A stretch of DNA of 64,000 bases. Source: Bacteroidetes bacterium UBA7674. Lineage in GTDB: Bacteria > Bacteroidota > Bacteroidia > Chitinophagales > Chitinophagaceae. Position 1 is the stretch's first letter. The number at the start of each line of letters is the position of its first letter. A program made the translations under genes and the position numbers. The stretch spans positions 77,598 through 141,597 of the forward strand of contig DLHG01000009.1 of assembly GCA_002483105.1 (NCBI GenBank), read 5' to 3'. The notes beneath the pieces were generated by a model. That model made no database searches and was not told where the DNA came from. It worked only from the letters and a program-made list of their open reading frames with translations. Of the stretch, positions 18,873 to 27,156 are shown in pieces.

Positions 18873-19592
18873 CTACTTTATCCGCGTCTGCTCAACGATC
18901 TCATGTATTTTACCGTCCAGATCATTCGCTGCTTCTTCCATCATTATCAGGCGCTCCTTGTCTGCCTCGTAGTTGTCTTCCTTTATCAGGTTCAGGATAC
19001 CCATAATGGAAGTGAGTGGTTGCCTGATGTCGTGCGATTGCAGGTGTGCTATCTTCCTCAGCGATTCATTGCGGTCTTCTATTTCTATCATGTGTTCACG
19101 CAACACCTTATTGCTGAGCTCTAATTCCATCAGGAAGATAGCTTGCCTTGACAGCATAGATAGTATTTTCTCCTGCTGCGCTGTAATGTTATTAGGCTTT
19201 CCGTCAAACAGGCAAAGGCTGCCCAGTCGTAGCCCACTCTTGATCGTGAGTGGGGCACCGGCATAGAAGCGTACATTCGGAGCCTCCTGTACCAGCGGGT
19301 TAGTATCAAATCGACGGTCTTCTTTAGTGTCAGGAATAATCAGTACACTATTTTGTGTAATGGTGTACTGACAAAAGGAAGTTTCACGGGGCATTGCCGG
19401 GGCGTCTATGCCGGTCCTTACTTTCACCCAATTCACCTCTTCGCCTAAGAGTGTGAGTAATGCAACCGGTACTTCACAAAGCTCGGCGGCTAAGTTTACT
19501 ATGTCTTGCAGTTCTTTCGATCTATCATAATCCAGTTGCAGAAAACGATCTACAGCTTCCAATCGTTCTTTCTCAAGTTGAAACCTATCCAT
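18873..19592 (-). CDS. GAF-HisKA protein lacking an ATPase domain
   Basis: A 239-residue cytoplasmic signalling protein. Residues about 20-165 form a GAF domain (ELCEVPVALLTLLGEEVNW, RETSFCQYTI, FYAGAPL, GSLCLFD), and residues about 180-237 form a histidine-kinase dimerisation helix with the H-box LQSHDIRQPLTSIMG. The protein stops directly after HisKA with a normal stop codon, so no HATPase_c exists. It could be phosphorylated by another kinase, inhibit one, or be a truncated remnant. A CarH-like operator element lies about 60-106 bp upstream. The next upstream gene on the same strand is the degenerate MerR regulator. Confidence 0.85.
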   Translation of the reverse strand: MDRFQLEKERLEAVDRFLQLDYDRSKELQDIVNLAAELCEVPVALLTLLGEEVNWVKVRTGIDAPAMPRETSFCQYTITQNSVLIIPDTKEDRRFDTNPLVQEAPNVRFYAGAPLTIKSGLRLGSLCLFDGKPNNITAQQEKILSMLSRQAIFLMELELSNKVLREHMIEIEDRNESLRKIAHLQSHDIRQPLTSIMGILNLIKEDNYEADKERLIMMEEAANDLDGKIHEIVEQTRIK

Positions 19593-19651
19593 ATCTATTA
19601 TTGGGGCAACAAGTAAGGTATCTAAAATATTTGCAAATTCAGCGACAAAAG

Positions 19652-19698
19652 CTTTTGTTTAACAGTTCGAGTATATTTTATGGTATCAACTTTAAACA
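19652..19698. promoter_or_regulatory. Putative MerR operator upstream of GAF-HisKA gene
   Basis: CTTTTGTTTAACA at 19652-19664 matches the element found in the carotenoid cluster. TGTTTAA (19656-19662) has a perfect inverted partner TTAAACA at 19692-19698, with a longer spacer (29 bp) than the other sites. Confidence 0.5.
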
Positions 19699-19765
19699 TA
19701 ACTTGGTCAGACAACATTAAAGCTGTTTGGCAAAGGCATTGTGACTTGTGTAATAGATAGTTTTA

Positions 19766-20638
19766 CTAATCTTGTCTAAGGACTTTTTCTATATCTCGGT
19801 AGAAGAAGAAATGCACATTCTTACCGGAAATTTTACGCTTTATATTTTCTGCTTCAGCCACTAATAGTTGTGACTGTGGCAAATATTGCTGTAGGAATGC
19901 AGAGAAGTTTGCGGTATCAAAGGGGCAACCCGCAGGCAGATACGTGAATAAATAGTCGGGCCTCTTATCTTTTATTACTTGCTCCAGGTTCTCTTTAGGT
20001 ACATTGGTGCCCAGGTATAATATTCTTAAGCCTTTGCTTTTTGTGATGTAGGTCATGTATAACAACAGTAGATCGTAGTGTTCTCCTTTAGGCAGGAAGA
20101 ATAAGGCGCTTTTTGCAGTCTTCGGCGCCGTTTTTATGTGCTCAATGCCAATTATCAATTTTTTACGGACTGCCGTAACAGCAAAATGCACTTCCGTGCT
20201 GTTGTCTTTGTACGAGAGTATATCAACTTTTTCCAGGAATGGAATAATGATCTTCTGTATGGTAGTATCTATGCCCCAATCCGCTACACACGTATCCAGG
20301 CAACATTCAAATTCATCAATATCATTGGAGAACATACAGGTAATAAGACTGTTTATACTTTTCTCCTGTTGTGCTCGCTCATCTTTCAGGCTTTCGATTT
20401 TAGCTGCCATATCTTCCACCTTCAATCGTACAAGCTGAGATATCCTGAATCCATTTTTCGTTAGCAGGCTTATATTCAGCAGTGATCTTACATCATCGAG
20501 GCAGTAATTACGTATGTTCCCTGAATTTCTTCCAGGCTTTAGTACTGCATATCTGTTCTCCCAGGTACGGATAGTATGTGCTTTTATATCTGAAAATCGC
20601 TCTAATTCCTTTATCGAAAACTGTCTCATAACACTCAA
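19766..20638 (-). CDS. MerR regulator with degenerate B12-binding domain
   Basis: A 290-residue paralog of the carotenoid regulator at 55307-56206. Residues about 5-75 are a MerR winged helix (FSIKELERFSDIKAHTIRTWENRY), residues 95-165 the helical bundle, and 175-290 a Rossmann-like cobalamin-binding fold. The B12 signatures are lost. PEGEVHDIG of the paralog reads PKGEHYDLL here (residues 183-191), so the axial-ligand His is Tyr188 and the Gly is Leu191. The Trp of Wx9EH aligns with Ser142 and the Glu with Val. It is probably a light- and B12-independent repressor. An inverted repeat of the shared operator lies 69 bp upstream of the start, suggesting autoregulation. Confidence 0.88.
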   Translation of the reverse strand: MSVMRQFSIKELERFSDIKAHTIRTWENRYAVLKPGRNSGNIRNYCLDDVRSLLNISLLTKNGFRISQLVRLKVEDMAAKIESLKDERAQQEKSINSLITCMFSNDIDEFECCLDTCVADWGIDTTIQKIIIPFLEKVDILSYKDNSTEVHFAVTAVRKKLIIGIEHIKTAPKTAKSALFFLPKGEHYDLLLLYMTYITKSKGLRILYLGTNVPKENLEQVIKDKRPDYLFTYLPAGCPFDTANFSAFLQQYLPQSQLLVAEAENIKRKISGKNVHFFFYRDIEKVLRQD

Positions 20639-20706
20639 TAGTCTTTACTGTATTGGGCAGATCAAATATAATTGACGAAAGGGGAATGTATATTAAATAC
20701 CACACA

Positions 20707-20747
20707 TGTTCAATGAAATCAATTGCTTAGAAAGGTTTCATTAAACA
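20707..20747. promoter_or_regulatory. Putative MerR operator in divergent promoter
   Basis: TGTTCAATGAAA (20707-20718) and TTTCATTAAACA (20736-20747) form a 12-bp inverted repeat with one mismatch and a 17-bp spacer. The right arm continues AAAG, giving CTTTTGTTTAA on the minus strand as at the crt sites. It sits between the MerR gene and a divergent small gene. Confidence 0.6.
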
Positions 20748-20793
20748 AAAGTGCCCTGTTTTACTGGCTCAATACTTATATATATACGTGTCA

Positions 20794-21033
20794 ATGGAAA
20801 GCAACGATTTTATACAGAATGTTAAAAGCAGGGTAAACATAACTCACTTTGATGAGTATGCAAGTCGGCTTGAGTGTATTCCTGCCCTTTTCCGTAAACG
20901 CTACTTACTTACCTTGGAATGTTGCCCTGAACCTCATGCGGCCTACGACTTACTTTATAAAGGCAGGCTCCTGCCTGAGGAAAACTACAAGCGTTTCCTT
21001 CAGTTTATGTTGCAGCGAGTCCATTATTCATAG
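20794..21033 (+). CDS. Hypothetical protein, 79 aa
   Basis: A small soluble protein (MESNDFIQNVKSRVNITHFDEY) with a helical, mixed-charge composition and two adjacent cysteines (LECCPEPH). No family recognised. A GTG two codons earlier, at 20788, is an alternative start. It is divergent from the degenerate MerR gene, with the putative operator between them, so it may be a target of that regulator. Confidence 0.6.
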   Translation: MESNDFIQNVKSRVNITHFDEYASRLECIPALFRKRYLLTLECCPEPHAAYDLLYKGRLLPEENYKRFLQFMLQRVHYS

Positions 21034-21169
21034 TTGGTAATTTCCTCATAACACCTTGTTAATGAAATAATTGTGCCTTAATAGCCATTAATCGTTGTTA
21101 ATGAAAATCTAAAAGCAATCAAGGCCCGTATATAGGTACATAACGTTAACGATTCAAAAACCAAATTCA

Positions 21170-22921
21170 ATGAAAAAAGATCAACTTCTGGGAAGATTGC
21201 AGAGAGCCTGCATCTTTGTGGGGTTATTGGGATTGAGCTTGCCATCCATGGCTTCGAGCCATAGGGAAGCTCCGCTTATCTCAAGAGACCCGCTGGCCGA
21301 CAACACAGACTTGTACGCCTTTCGTAGTCCGGACAATCCGAACACCATTACGATTATTGCGAATTATATGCCGTTTGAGTTACCGGAAGGTGGCCCGAAC
21401 TATTATAATTTCTCCCCGAGCGTTCGCTACGAGATCCACGTAAAGAATGATGCAAGTACACCGGGTGATGACATCACTTACAGGTTTACTTTCCAACAAA
21501 CCAATGAAGATCCTACTACGTTCTTCAACATCCGCCTCGGACAGGAAAACCTGAAAACAACTTACACTTGCGAGAGAAGCACAGCAGGTGGACCGTTCGT
21601 TGCTATTTACAGCGGCGGTATTGTACCTCCTAACAACATCGGCCCGCGCTCTATTGAGAACGGAACAGTGGGTTTAGGTACCAACTACGCTGCTTTGATG
21701 CAGAATGCTATTGTTACAGCAGCAGGACCCGGTGGTGAAAAAATATTCTGCGGTCCGGTAGATGATCCTTTCTTCGTGGATCTTGCCGGTGCTTTTGACG
21801 TTGGTAATTTCCGCCCGTCAGGCAATACTACCAATCCTCCTAAAGATGGTCTTGCCCGCTTCAACGTGCATACTATTGCTATGCAGATTCCTATTTCTAC
21901 GCTTCAGAAGAATGGCCAGAATTCCCCGGCTAATATTCTTGATGGAGATTACGTAATAGGTGTTTGGGCTTCTGCCAGCCGTCAGCAAATAAAGACGCTG
22001 AATGTAAATGGTACTTCTACACCTGGTGGACCTTGGGTTCAAGTATCACGTATAGGTATGCCGCTGACCAATGAAGCTGTTATTCCTATTGGTATGAAGG
22101 ATATGTGGAATGCCACTACTCCTTACAATAACAATGACCTTCAGTTTGCCGGTAACTTCACCAACCCTGAGTTGGCGTTATATATGGATGCAAGTCAATT
22201 TGGCGGTGCTGTACCTTCTATGGCAGCGTTACGCATCCAGACCAACTCACTTGGTGCATTTGACTTCCGTAACACCAAGAAAGGTCTATGGGCATTGAAA
22301 GGCACACCTGCAGTAGCTGGTACAGCCCTTGATGATGCACTGTTTGGTACTGTATTGCTGCCGGATTCTATGAGTCCTCGTGCGGTGGATATCTTACCAA
22401 TATTCTATACGGGTGTTCCTAACCTTCGTCCGTACCAACTGGCTACTGGCAAAAATGGTGATCCGCTTGCAGCAGGTAAGCCTTTCATCAACAACTTCCT
22501 GCCTACACTGGGAGATATGCTCCGCCTGAACATGGCTGTGCCTCCTACGCCACGTACCGATCCTAATTTCAATTCTTTAGGTATCGTATACGCTGCAGTA
22601 CTTGGTCTTACTGATCCTGTGTACAGTGCAAATGCGAACCTGGAATTTATCCCTAACATGGATGGTTTCCCTAATGGTCGCAGGCTGGAAGATGATGTAA
22701 CTACTATCGAATTGCAAGCAGTATCAGGTGTTGCTTTGGCAGCTATCGGTCTGTGGTATGATGACTATGTAGTGGGTCAAAGCCCTGTAACTCCAAATTT
22801 GGGTAGCGTACTTGGCTTCGATGCAGGCATCAAACAGAATGACACATCTTTCCAGAACGTCTTCCCTTATGTGCAGGCGCCTTGGAGAGGTTATGATTAC
22901 ACTTTACAGGCAAGGTTCTAA
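21170..22921 (+). CDS. DUF4331 protein without sorting domain
   Basis: A 583-residue exported protein of the DUF4331 family. The signal peptide ends near residue 28 (SMASS). The mature protein opens with the family hallmark SHREAPLISRDPLADNTDLYAF and is a large beta-rich fold. Unlike its tandem paralog downstream it stops at YTLQARF with no T9SS tail, so it should remain periplasmic. The biochemical role of DUF4331 is not established. It is the first gene of a co-directional set with a TPR lipoprotein, HupE/UreJ and a TonB receptor. Confidence 0.92.
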   Translation: MKKDQLLGRLQRACIFVGLLGLSLPSMASSHREAPLISRDPLADNTDLYAFRSPDNPNTITIIANYMPFELPEGGPNYYNFSPSVRYEIHVKNDASTPGDDITYRFTFQQTNEDPTTFFNIRLGQENLKTTYTCERSTAGGPFVAIYSGGIVPPNNIGPRSIENGTVGLGTNYAALMQNAIVTAAGPGGEKIFCGPVDDPFFVDLAGAFDVGNFRPSGNTTNPPKDGLARFNVHTIAMQIPISTLQKNGQNSPANILDGDYVIGVWASASRQQIKTLNVNGTSTPGGPWVQVSRIGMPLTNEAVIPIGMKDMWNATTPYNNNDLQFAGNFTNPELALYMDASQFGGAVPSMAALRIQTNSLGAFDFRNTKKGLWALKGTPAVAGTALDDALFGTVLLPDSMSPRAVDILPIFYTGVPNLRPYQLATGKNGDPLAAGKPFINNFLPTLGDMLRLNMAVPPTPRTDPNFNSLGIVYAAVLGLTDPVYSANANLEFIPNMDGFPNGRRLEDDVTTIELQAVSGVALAAIGLWYDDYVVGQSPVTPNLGSVLGFDAGIKQNDTSFQNVFPYVQAPWRGYDYTLQARF

Positions 22922-22949
22922 TTATTATTCATCACGTAATATCTAAGAA

Positions 22950-25001
22950 ATGAAAAGAAGTATAAATAAGATGGTGGTGGTAATAATGTTACTGCTATGC
23001 CATTTACAAACGCAGGCCTCGAGCCATAGGGAAGCCCCCTTGATCGCATTTGATCCGCTTGCAGATAATACAGATCTGTATGCATTCAGAAGTCCATGCG
23101 ACACAAACAAGATCGTACTGATAGCCAACTATATTCCATTTGAGCACCCTGCCGGAGGCCCTAACTGGTACACGTTCGGCCCTAATATCCGTTACGAGAT
23201 ACACATTGATAACAATGCTGCGACAGCAGGTGATGATATCATCTACCGTTTCACATTTACTCAGATGAATGAAGATCCTACAACGTTCTTCAACATTCGT
23301 TTGGGCCAGGAGAATCTGAAAACTACCTATACCTGTGAACGCAGTACAAATGGTGGTTTGACCTTCGCAACTATTTACTCAAATGGTATAGTGCCGCCGC
23401 CAAACATTGGCCCTCGCTCTATACAGAATGGTACTGTAGGTCTCGGTGCAGCTGATTACAATGCACTGATGACTGCTGCTATCGCAACTGCTACTACAGG
23501 TGAAAAACTGTTCTGCGGTCCGGTTGATGATCCATTTTTTGTTGATCTTGGTGGTGCATTCGATGTGGGTGGTTTCCGTACAGGAACACAAGCACGTGAT
23601 GGCCTGGCTAAATTCAATTGCCATACTATCGCAATAGAAGTGCCGATCACTACACTTCAGAAAACTGGTCTGAACGTAACTCAAGCTGCCAACATACTGG
23701 ATGGTGACTTCGTAATCGGTGTTTGGGCATCTGCCAGCCGTCAGGCGGTAACTACGTTAAGCACTTCAGGTGCGGAGCCTGCTACTTCAGGTAACTGGAT
23801 ACAGGTATCACGCCTTGGTATGCCGTTAACGAACGAAGCTGTTATTCCAATAGGTATGAAAGACCAATGGAATGCTTCTGCTCCTACCAACGACCAAACA
23901 TACACTGCATCTTTCTACAATCCTGAACTGGCTTTGTATATGGATGACAATCAATTTGGTGGTGCGGTTCCGGGCTTAGCTGCTTTGCGTATTCAGCATA
24001 ACTCTCTGGGTGCCTTTGATTTCGGTAATGGTGAAGAAGGTCTCTGGCCTTTAAAGAATTCACTGGCTGTGCTGGGTACTGCACTGGCTGATATCGGTGG
24101 ATTTGGTATCACATTGTTGCCTAACAATTCTAGTCCTCGTTCAGTCGATATCCTGCCAATATTCCTTACAGGTGTGCCAAATATGCGCCCGTACCAATTG
24201 GCTACAGGTAAACCTGCAGGTGATCCACTGGCAGCAGGTAAGCCGTTCATCAACAACTTCCTGGCAAGCACTAACATTGCAGGCCAACCGATATTAACTG
24301 ATATGCTGCGTTTGAACATGGCCGTACCTGTTACGCCACGTAACTCCCCTGCATTTAGTTCTTTAGGTCTGGTACAAGCTGCTGTGTTAGGTTTAACAGA
24401 TCCTATGTATAATGGTAGTGCTGCAATGCAGTTCATTCCGAACATGGATGGTTTCCCTAACGGACGTCGCCTGGAAGATGATGTAACAACTATTGAATTA
24501 CAAGCAGTATCTGGTGTAGTACTGGCGGCTATCGGCCTGTGGTATGACGATTATACCGTAGGTGGTAACCCTGTTACCCCAATGCTGGGTAGCGTACTGG
24601 GCTTCAATGCAGGTATCACTTCAAATGATACTACGTTCAATGCATGTTTTCCTTACCTGCAGACACCTTGGCAAGGATTCAACGGTGATTCTTACATCGA
24701 TCCGTTGAAGGTGAACAACACATTAGGCTTATCAGCTCCACTTGCTGCGCTGAATGCTTATCCTAATCCGTTTGTAAATGAAGTAACCTTCAAGTACAAG
24801 ATCGCGGATAAAGCGAACGTGAAGATACAGGTGATAGACATCAACGGCCGACTGATCAGCAATGTGTCTGATGAGAACAAGGTTGCTGGTGAATACACAA
24901 CAAAATGGAATAGCAACAATCTTGCTGCAGGTCTCTATTTTGCTAAGCTGTATGTGAACGGTGTAGTAATGCAATCAGTGAAATTGAATAAAACAAACTA
25001 A
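22950..25001 (+). CDS. DUF4331 protein with T9SS sorting domain
   Basis: A 683-residue paralog of the preceding gene, 28 bp downstream. It has a signal peptide (ending near TQASS) and the same SHREAPLIAFDPLADNTDLYAF start, and aligns along the whole DUF4331 domain. From about residue 605 a T9SS type A sorting domain is added (AYPNPFVNEVTFKYK, AAGLYFAKLYVNG). The pair thus offers a periplasmic and a surface-exposed version of one domain. A terminator follows it. Confidence 0.93.
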   Translation: MKRSINKMVVVIMLLLCHLQTQASSHREAPLIAFDPLADNTDLYAFRSPCDTNKIVLIANYIPFEHPAGGPNWYTFGPNIRYEIHIDNNAATAGDDIIYRFTFTQMNEDPTTFFNIRLGQENLKTTYTCERSTNGGLTFATIYSNGIVPPPNIGPRSIQNGTVGLGAADYNALMTAAIATATTGEKLFCGPVDDPFFVDLGGAFDVGGFRTGTQARDGLAKFNCHTIAIEVPITTLQKTGLNVTQAANILDGDFVIGVWASASRQAVTTLSTSGAEPATSGNWIQVSRLGMPLTNEAVIPIGMKDQWNASAPTNDQTYTASFYNPELALYMDDNQFGGAVPGLAALRIQHNSLGAFDFGNGEEGLWPLKNSLAVLGTALADIGGFGITLLPNNSSPRSVDILPIFLTGVPNMRPYQLATGKPAGDPLAAGKPFINNFLASTNIAGQPILTDMLRLNMAVPVTPRNSPAFSSLGLVQAAVLGLTDPMYNGSAAMQFIPNMDGFPNGRRLEDDVTTIELQAVSGVVLAAIGLWYDDYTVGGNPVTPMLGSVLGFNAGITSNDTTFNACFPYLQTPWQGFNGDSYIDPLKVNNTLGLSAPLAALNAYPNPFVNEVTFKYKIADKANVKIQVIDINGRLISNVSDENKVAGEYTTKWNSNNLAAGLYFAKLYVNGVVMQSVKLNKTN

Positions 25002-25007
25002 TACCAT

Positions 25008-25044
25008 TGAGCAGGGGATACCCTTCCCCTGCTCAATTTTTTTC
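25008..25044 (+). terminator. Terminator after the DUF4331 pair
   Basis: Stem TTGAGCAGGGG / CCCCTGCTCAA with an eight-base loop and seven T residues after it. It may be partly read through into the TPR gene that follows. Confidence 0.88.
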
Positions 25045-25097
25045 TTAAGAGATCTTACAACTCTCGTATTTACATCACGAATCATCAACTAAACAAT

Positions 25098-26447
25098 ATG
25101 AAAAAGATTCTTTTCATTTTATTCATCATGGCAGGCAGCCTCAGTTGCTTAACTGTTACTTCCTGCAAGTCGTCAACTGATGAACAAACCACAAAAATAA
25201 ATGACGAGGTTTCTGTTCCTGCTCTTCTGAAGAGGGACAAAACAATGGGTAACGAAGCTGAACAAAAGTCAATTACAGAAGCTTACGATAAATCTATCGA
25301 AGCATTAAAGCTCAATCCCGATGACCTGAAACAATACATTAAGCTGGCAGGCGTGTACATCGCCGAAGGCCGTATTACAGGCAACAACGCTTATTATGGA
25401 AGTGCTGCTATGAAAATGGCGAACATCGTAATAGACGAAAAAACCGGAAACAAGGACCTGGCATTCCAGGCATTAAGTATAAAGTCTGCTGTGTTATTGA
25501 ATTTGCATCAGTTTAGGGAAGCATTGGCAGTAGCAAAGGAAGCAGAAGCAATGAATCAATCTAATGCCGCTATTTATGGCGCATTGGTAGATGCAAATGT
25601 TGAATTAGGCAATTACGCACAGGCGGTGCAGGATTGCGACAGGATGATAAGTATCCGTCCCGACCTACGTTCTTACTCAAGGGTCTCTTACCTGCGCCAG
25701 ATACATGGTGACAACCGCGGCGCTATTGATGCCATGAAGATGGCTGTAGATGCAGGCGGAGCAGGTGATGAGAATACAGAATGGGCCAGGGTAACCTTAG
25801 GCGATCTGTATATGGATATTGGCAACCTCGACAGTGCAGAGTTTCAATACAGGTATTCATTGGGCTATAGGGAGAACTATCCTTATGCGCAAATAGGTAT
25901 GGCTAAAGTAGAAAAGGCTCGTAAAAATTACGATTCTGCTATCGCATTAACTAAGGCCGCAATTGGCACCATGAGCGAATCGTCTTTTGTAGCACAACTC
26001 GCAGACCTCTATGAACTGAAAGGTGACGAAAAGAAAGCCGCAGAAATAAGAAGCGATGTGATTGATCTGTTGAATGACGGTGAAAAGGAAAATGAAAAGG
26101 CCGGCATCAAACACAATGGCAATCGTGAATTGGCGAATGCCTACCTCAGCGCTAAGAAATATGATAAGGCGTTAGAGTACGCAAAGAAAGACCTCGAAAT
26201 ACGTCCTGAAAATACAGATGCTAATGAACTGGCTTCATGGATATGTTATCAGAAAGGTGACTATGCAGCAGCGAAGGTATATGCCGACAAAGCACTACGC
26301 ATGAATACTAAGAATCCTTCTACATTATATAAAATGGGTCTTGTCTATACAATGGCAGGTGATGGGGCTAAAGGCAGCGCATTGCAGCAGGAAGCTAAGT
26401 CTATAGCCTCGTATATGGATAAGAAACTCGTTCTGGCAGCTAAATAG
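25098..26447 (+). CDS. TPR-repeat lipoprotein
   Basis: A 449-residue lipoprotein. The signal peptide carries a lipobox-like VTSC at Cys23. The remainder is a chain of tetratricopeptide repeats, visible as 34-residue units such as NAAIYGALVDANVELGNYAQ and ENTDANELASWICYQKGDYA. Such proteins scaffold envelope complexes. It lies between the DUF4331 pair and the HupE/UreJ gene, only 8 bp from the latter, so it is probably co-transcribed with the membrane protein and TonB receptor. Confidence 0.9.
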   Translation: MKKILFILFIMAGSLSCLTVTSCKSSTDEQTTKINDEVSVPALLKRDKTMGNEAEQKSITEAYDKSIEALKLNPDDLKQYIKLAGVYIAEGRITGNNAYYGSAAMKMANIVIDEKTGNKDLAFQALSIKSAVLLNLHQFREALAVAKEAEAMNQSNAAIYGALVDANVELGNYAQAVQDCDRMISIRPDLRSYSRVSYLRQIHGDNRGAIDAMKMAVDAGGAGDENTEWARVTLGDLYMDIGNLDSAEFQYRYSLGYRENYPYAQIGMAKVEKARKNYDSAIALTKAAIGTMSESSFVAQLADLYELKGDEKKAAEIRSDVIDLLNDGEKENEKAGIKHNGNRELANAYLSAKKYDKALEYAKKDLEIRPENTDANELASWICYQKGDYAAAKVYADKALRMNTKNPSTLYKMGLVYTMAGDGAKGSALQQEAKSIASYMDKKLVLAAK

Positions 26448-26455
26448 CAGGATGT

Positions 26456-27112
26456 ATGAAAAGGATAATATTCCTGGTCGTAATGCTGTTGATAGCATTT
26501 ACAGGCCATGCCCATGTTATTAAGTATGAATTGGATAAGGTAAGCCATGCAAGCGTGTTTTGGGACTATCTTGTAATTGGCTTCGAGCACATCATTCCTA
26601 TGGGGCTCGACCATATTCTGTTCATCCTGTGCGTATTCTTCCTGAATACAAACCTGAAGCAGATAATACTGCAGGCATCAATGTTTACCGTAGCACACTC
26701 CATTACATTAGGCCTGGCCATGTATGAGGTGATCATTCCTCCTGCCAATATCGTAGAACCATTGATAGCTTTATCAATTGTATTCCTGGCAATTGAAAAT
26801 ATTTTTCAGAAGAAGGTCAAGCCTTGGAGAATGGTTATGGTATTTCTTTTCGGCCTGATACACGGTATGGGTTTCGCGGGTGCGCTGTCTGACTTTGGCA
26901 TTCCGCAACAGGCTTTTGCAACAGCGCTTATCAGCTTTAACGTAGGTGTAGAGTTGGGTCAACTGGCTATCATCCTGTTCATGTACGTATTTGTCAACAG
27001 GATGTTCTCTGCAAAGAGCTGGTACAGGCCACGCCTGGTCATTCCCGTTTCCCTCCTTATCGCGTTGATAGCGGGTTATTGGACGGTAGAACGAATTTTC
27101 TTCAATGCTTAA
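26456..27112 (+). CDS. HupE/UreJ family membrane protein
   Basis: A 218-residue inner-membrane protein with about six hydrophobic segments after an N-terminal signal-like helix. The family motifs are clear: GFEHIIPMGLDHILFIL, FTVAHSITLGL, LIHGMGFAGAL and NVGVELGQ, with repeated membrane histidines suited to metal passage. HupE and UreJ members are linked to nickel or cobalt supply for hydrogenase and urease, but no such enzyme is in this window, so the metal is unknown. It is directly upstream of a TonB receptor, 44 bp away. Confidence 0.9.
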   Translation: MKRIIFLVVMLLIAFTGHAHVIKYELDKVSHASVFWDYLVIGFEHIIPMGLDHILFILCVFFLNTNLKQIILQASMFTVAHSITLGLAMYEVIIPPANIVEPLIALSIVFLAIENIFQKKVKPWRMVMVFLFGLIHGMGFAGALSDFGIPQQAFATALISFNVGVELGQLAIILFMYVFVNRMFSAKSWYRPRLVIPVSLLIALIAGYWTVERIFFNA

Positions 27113-27156
27113 AACCAACTTAAAACCATTAGCGTATATCTATAAAATCACGCAAA

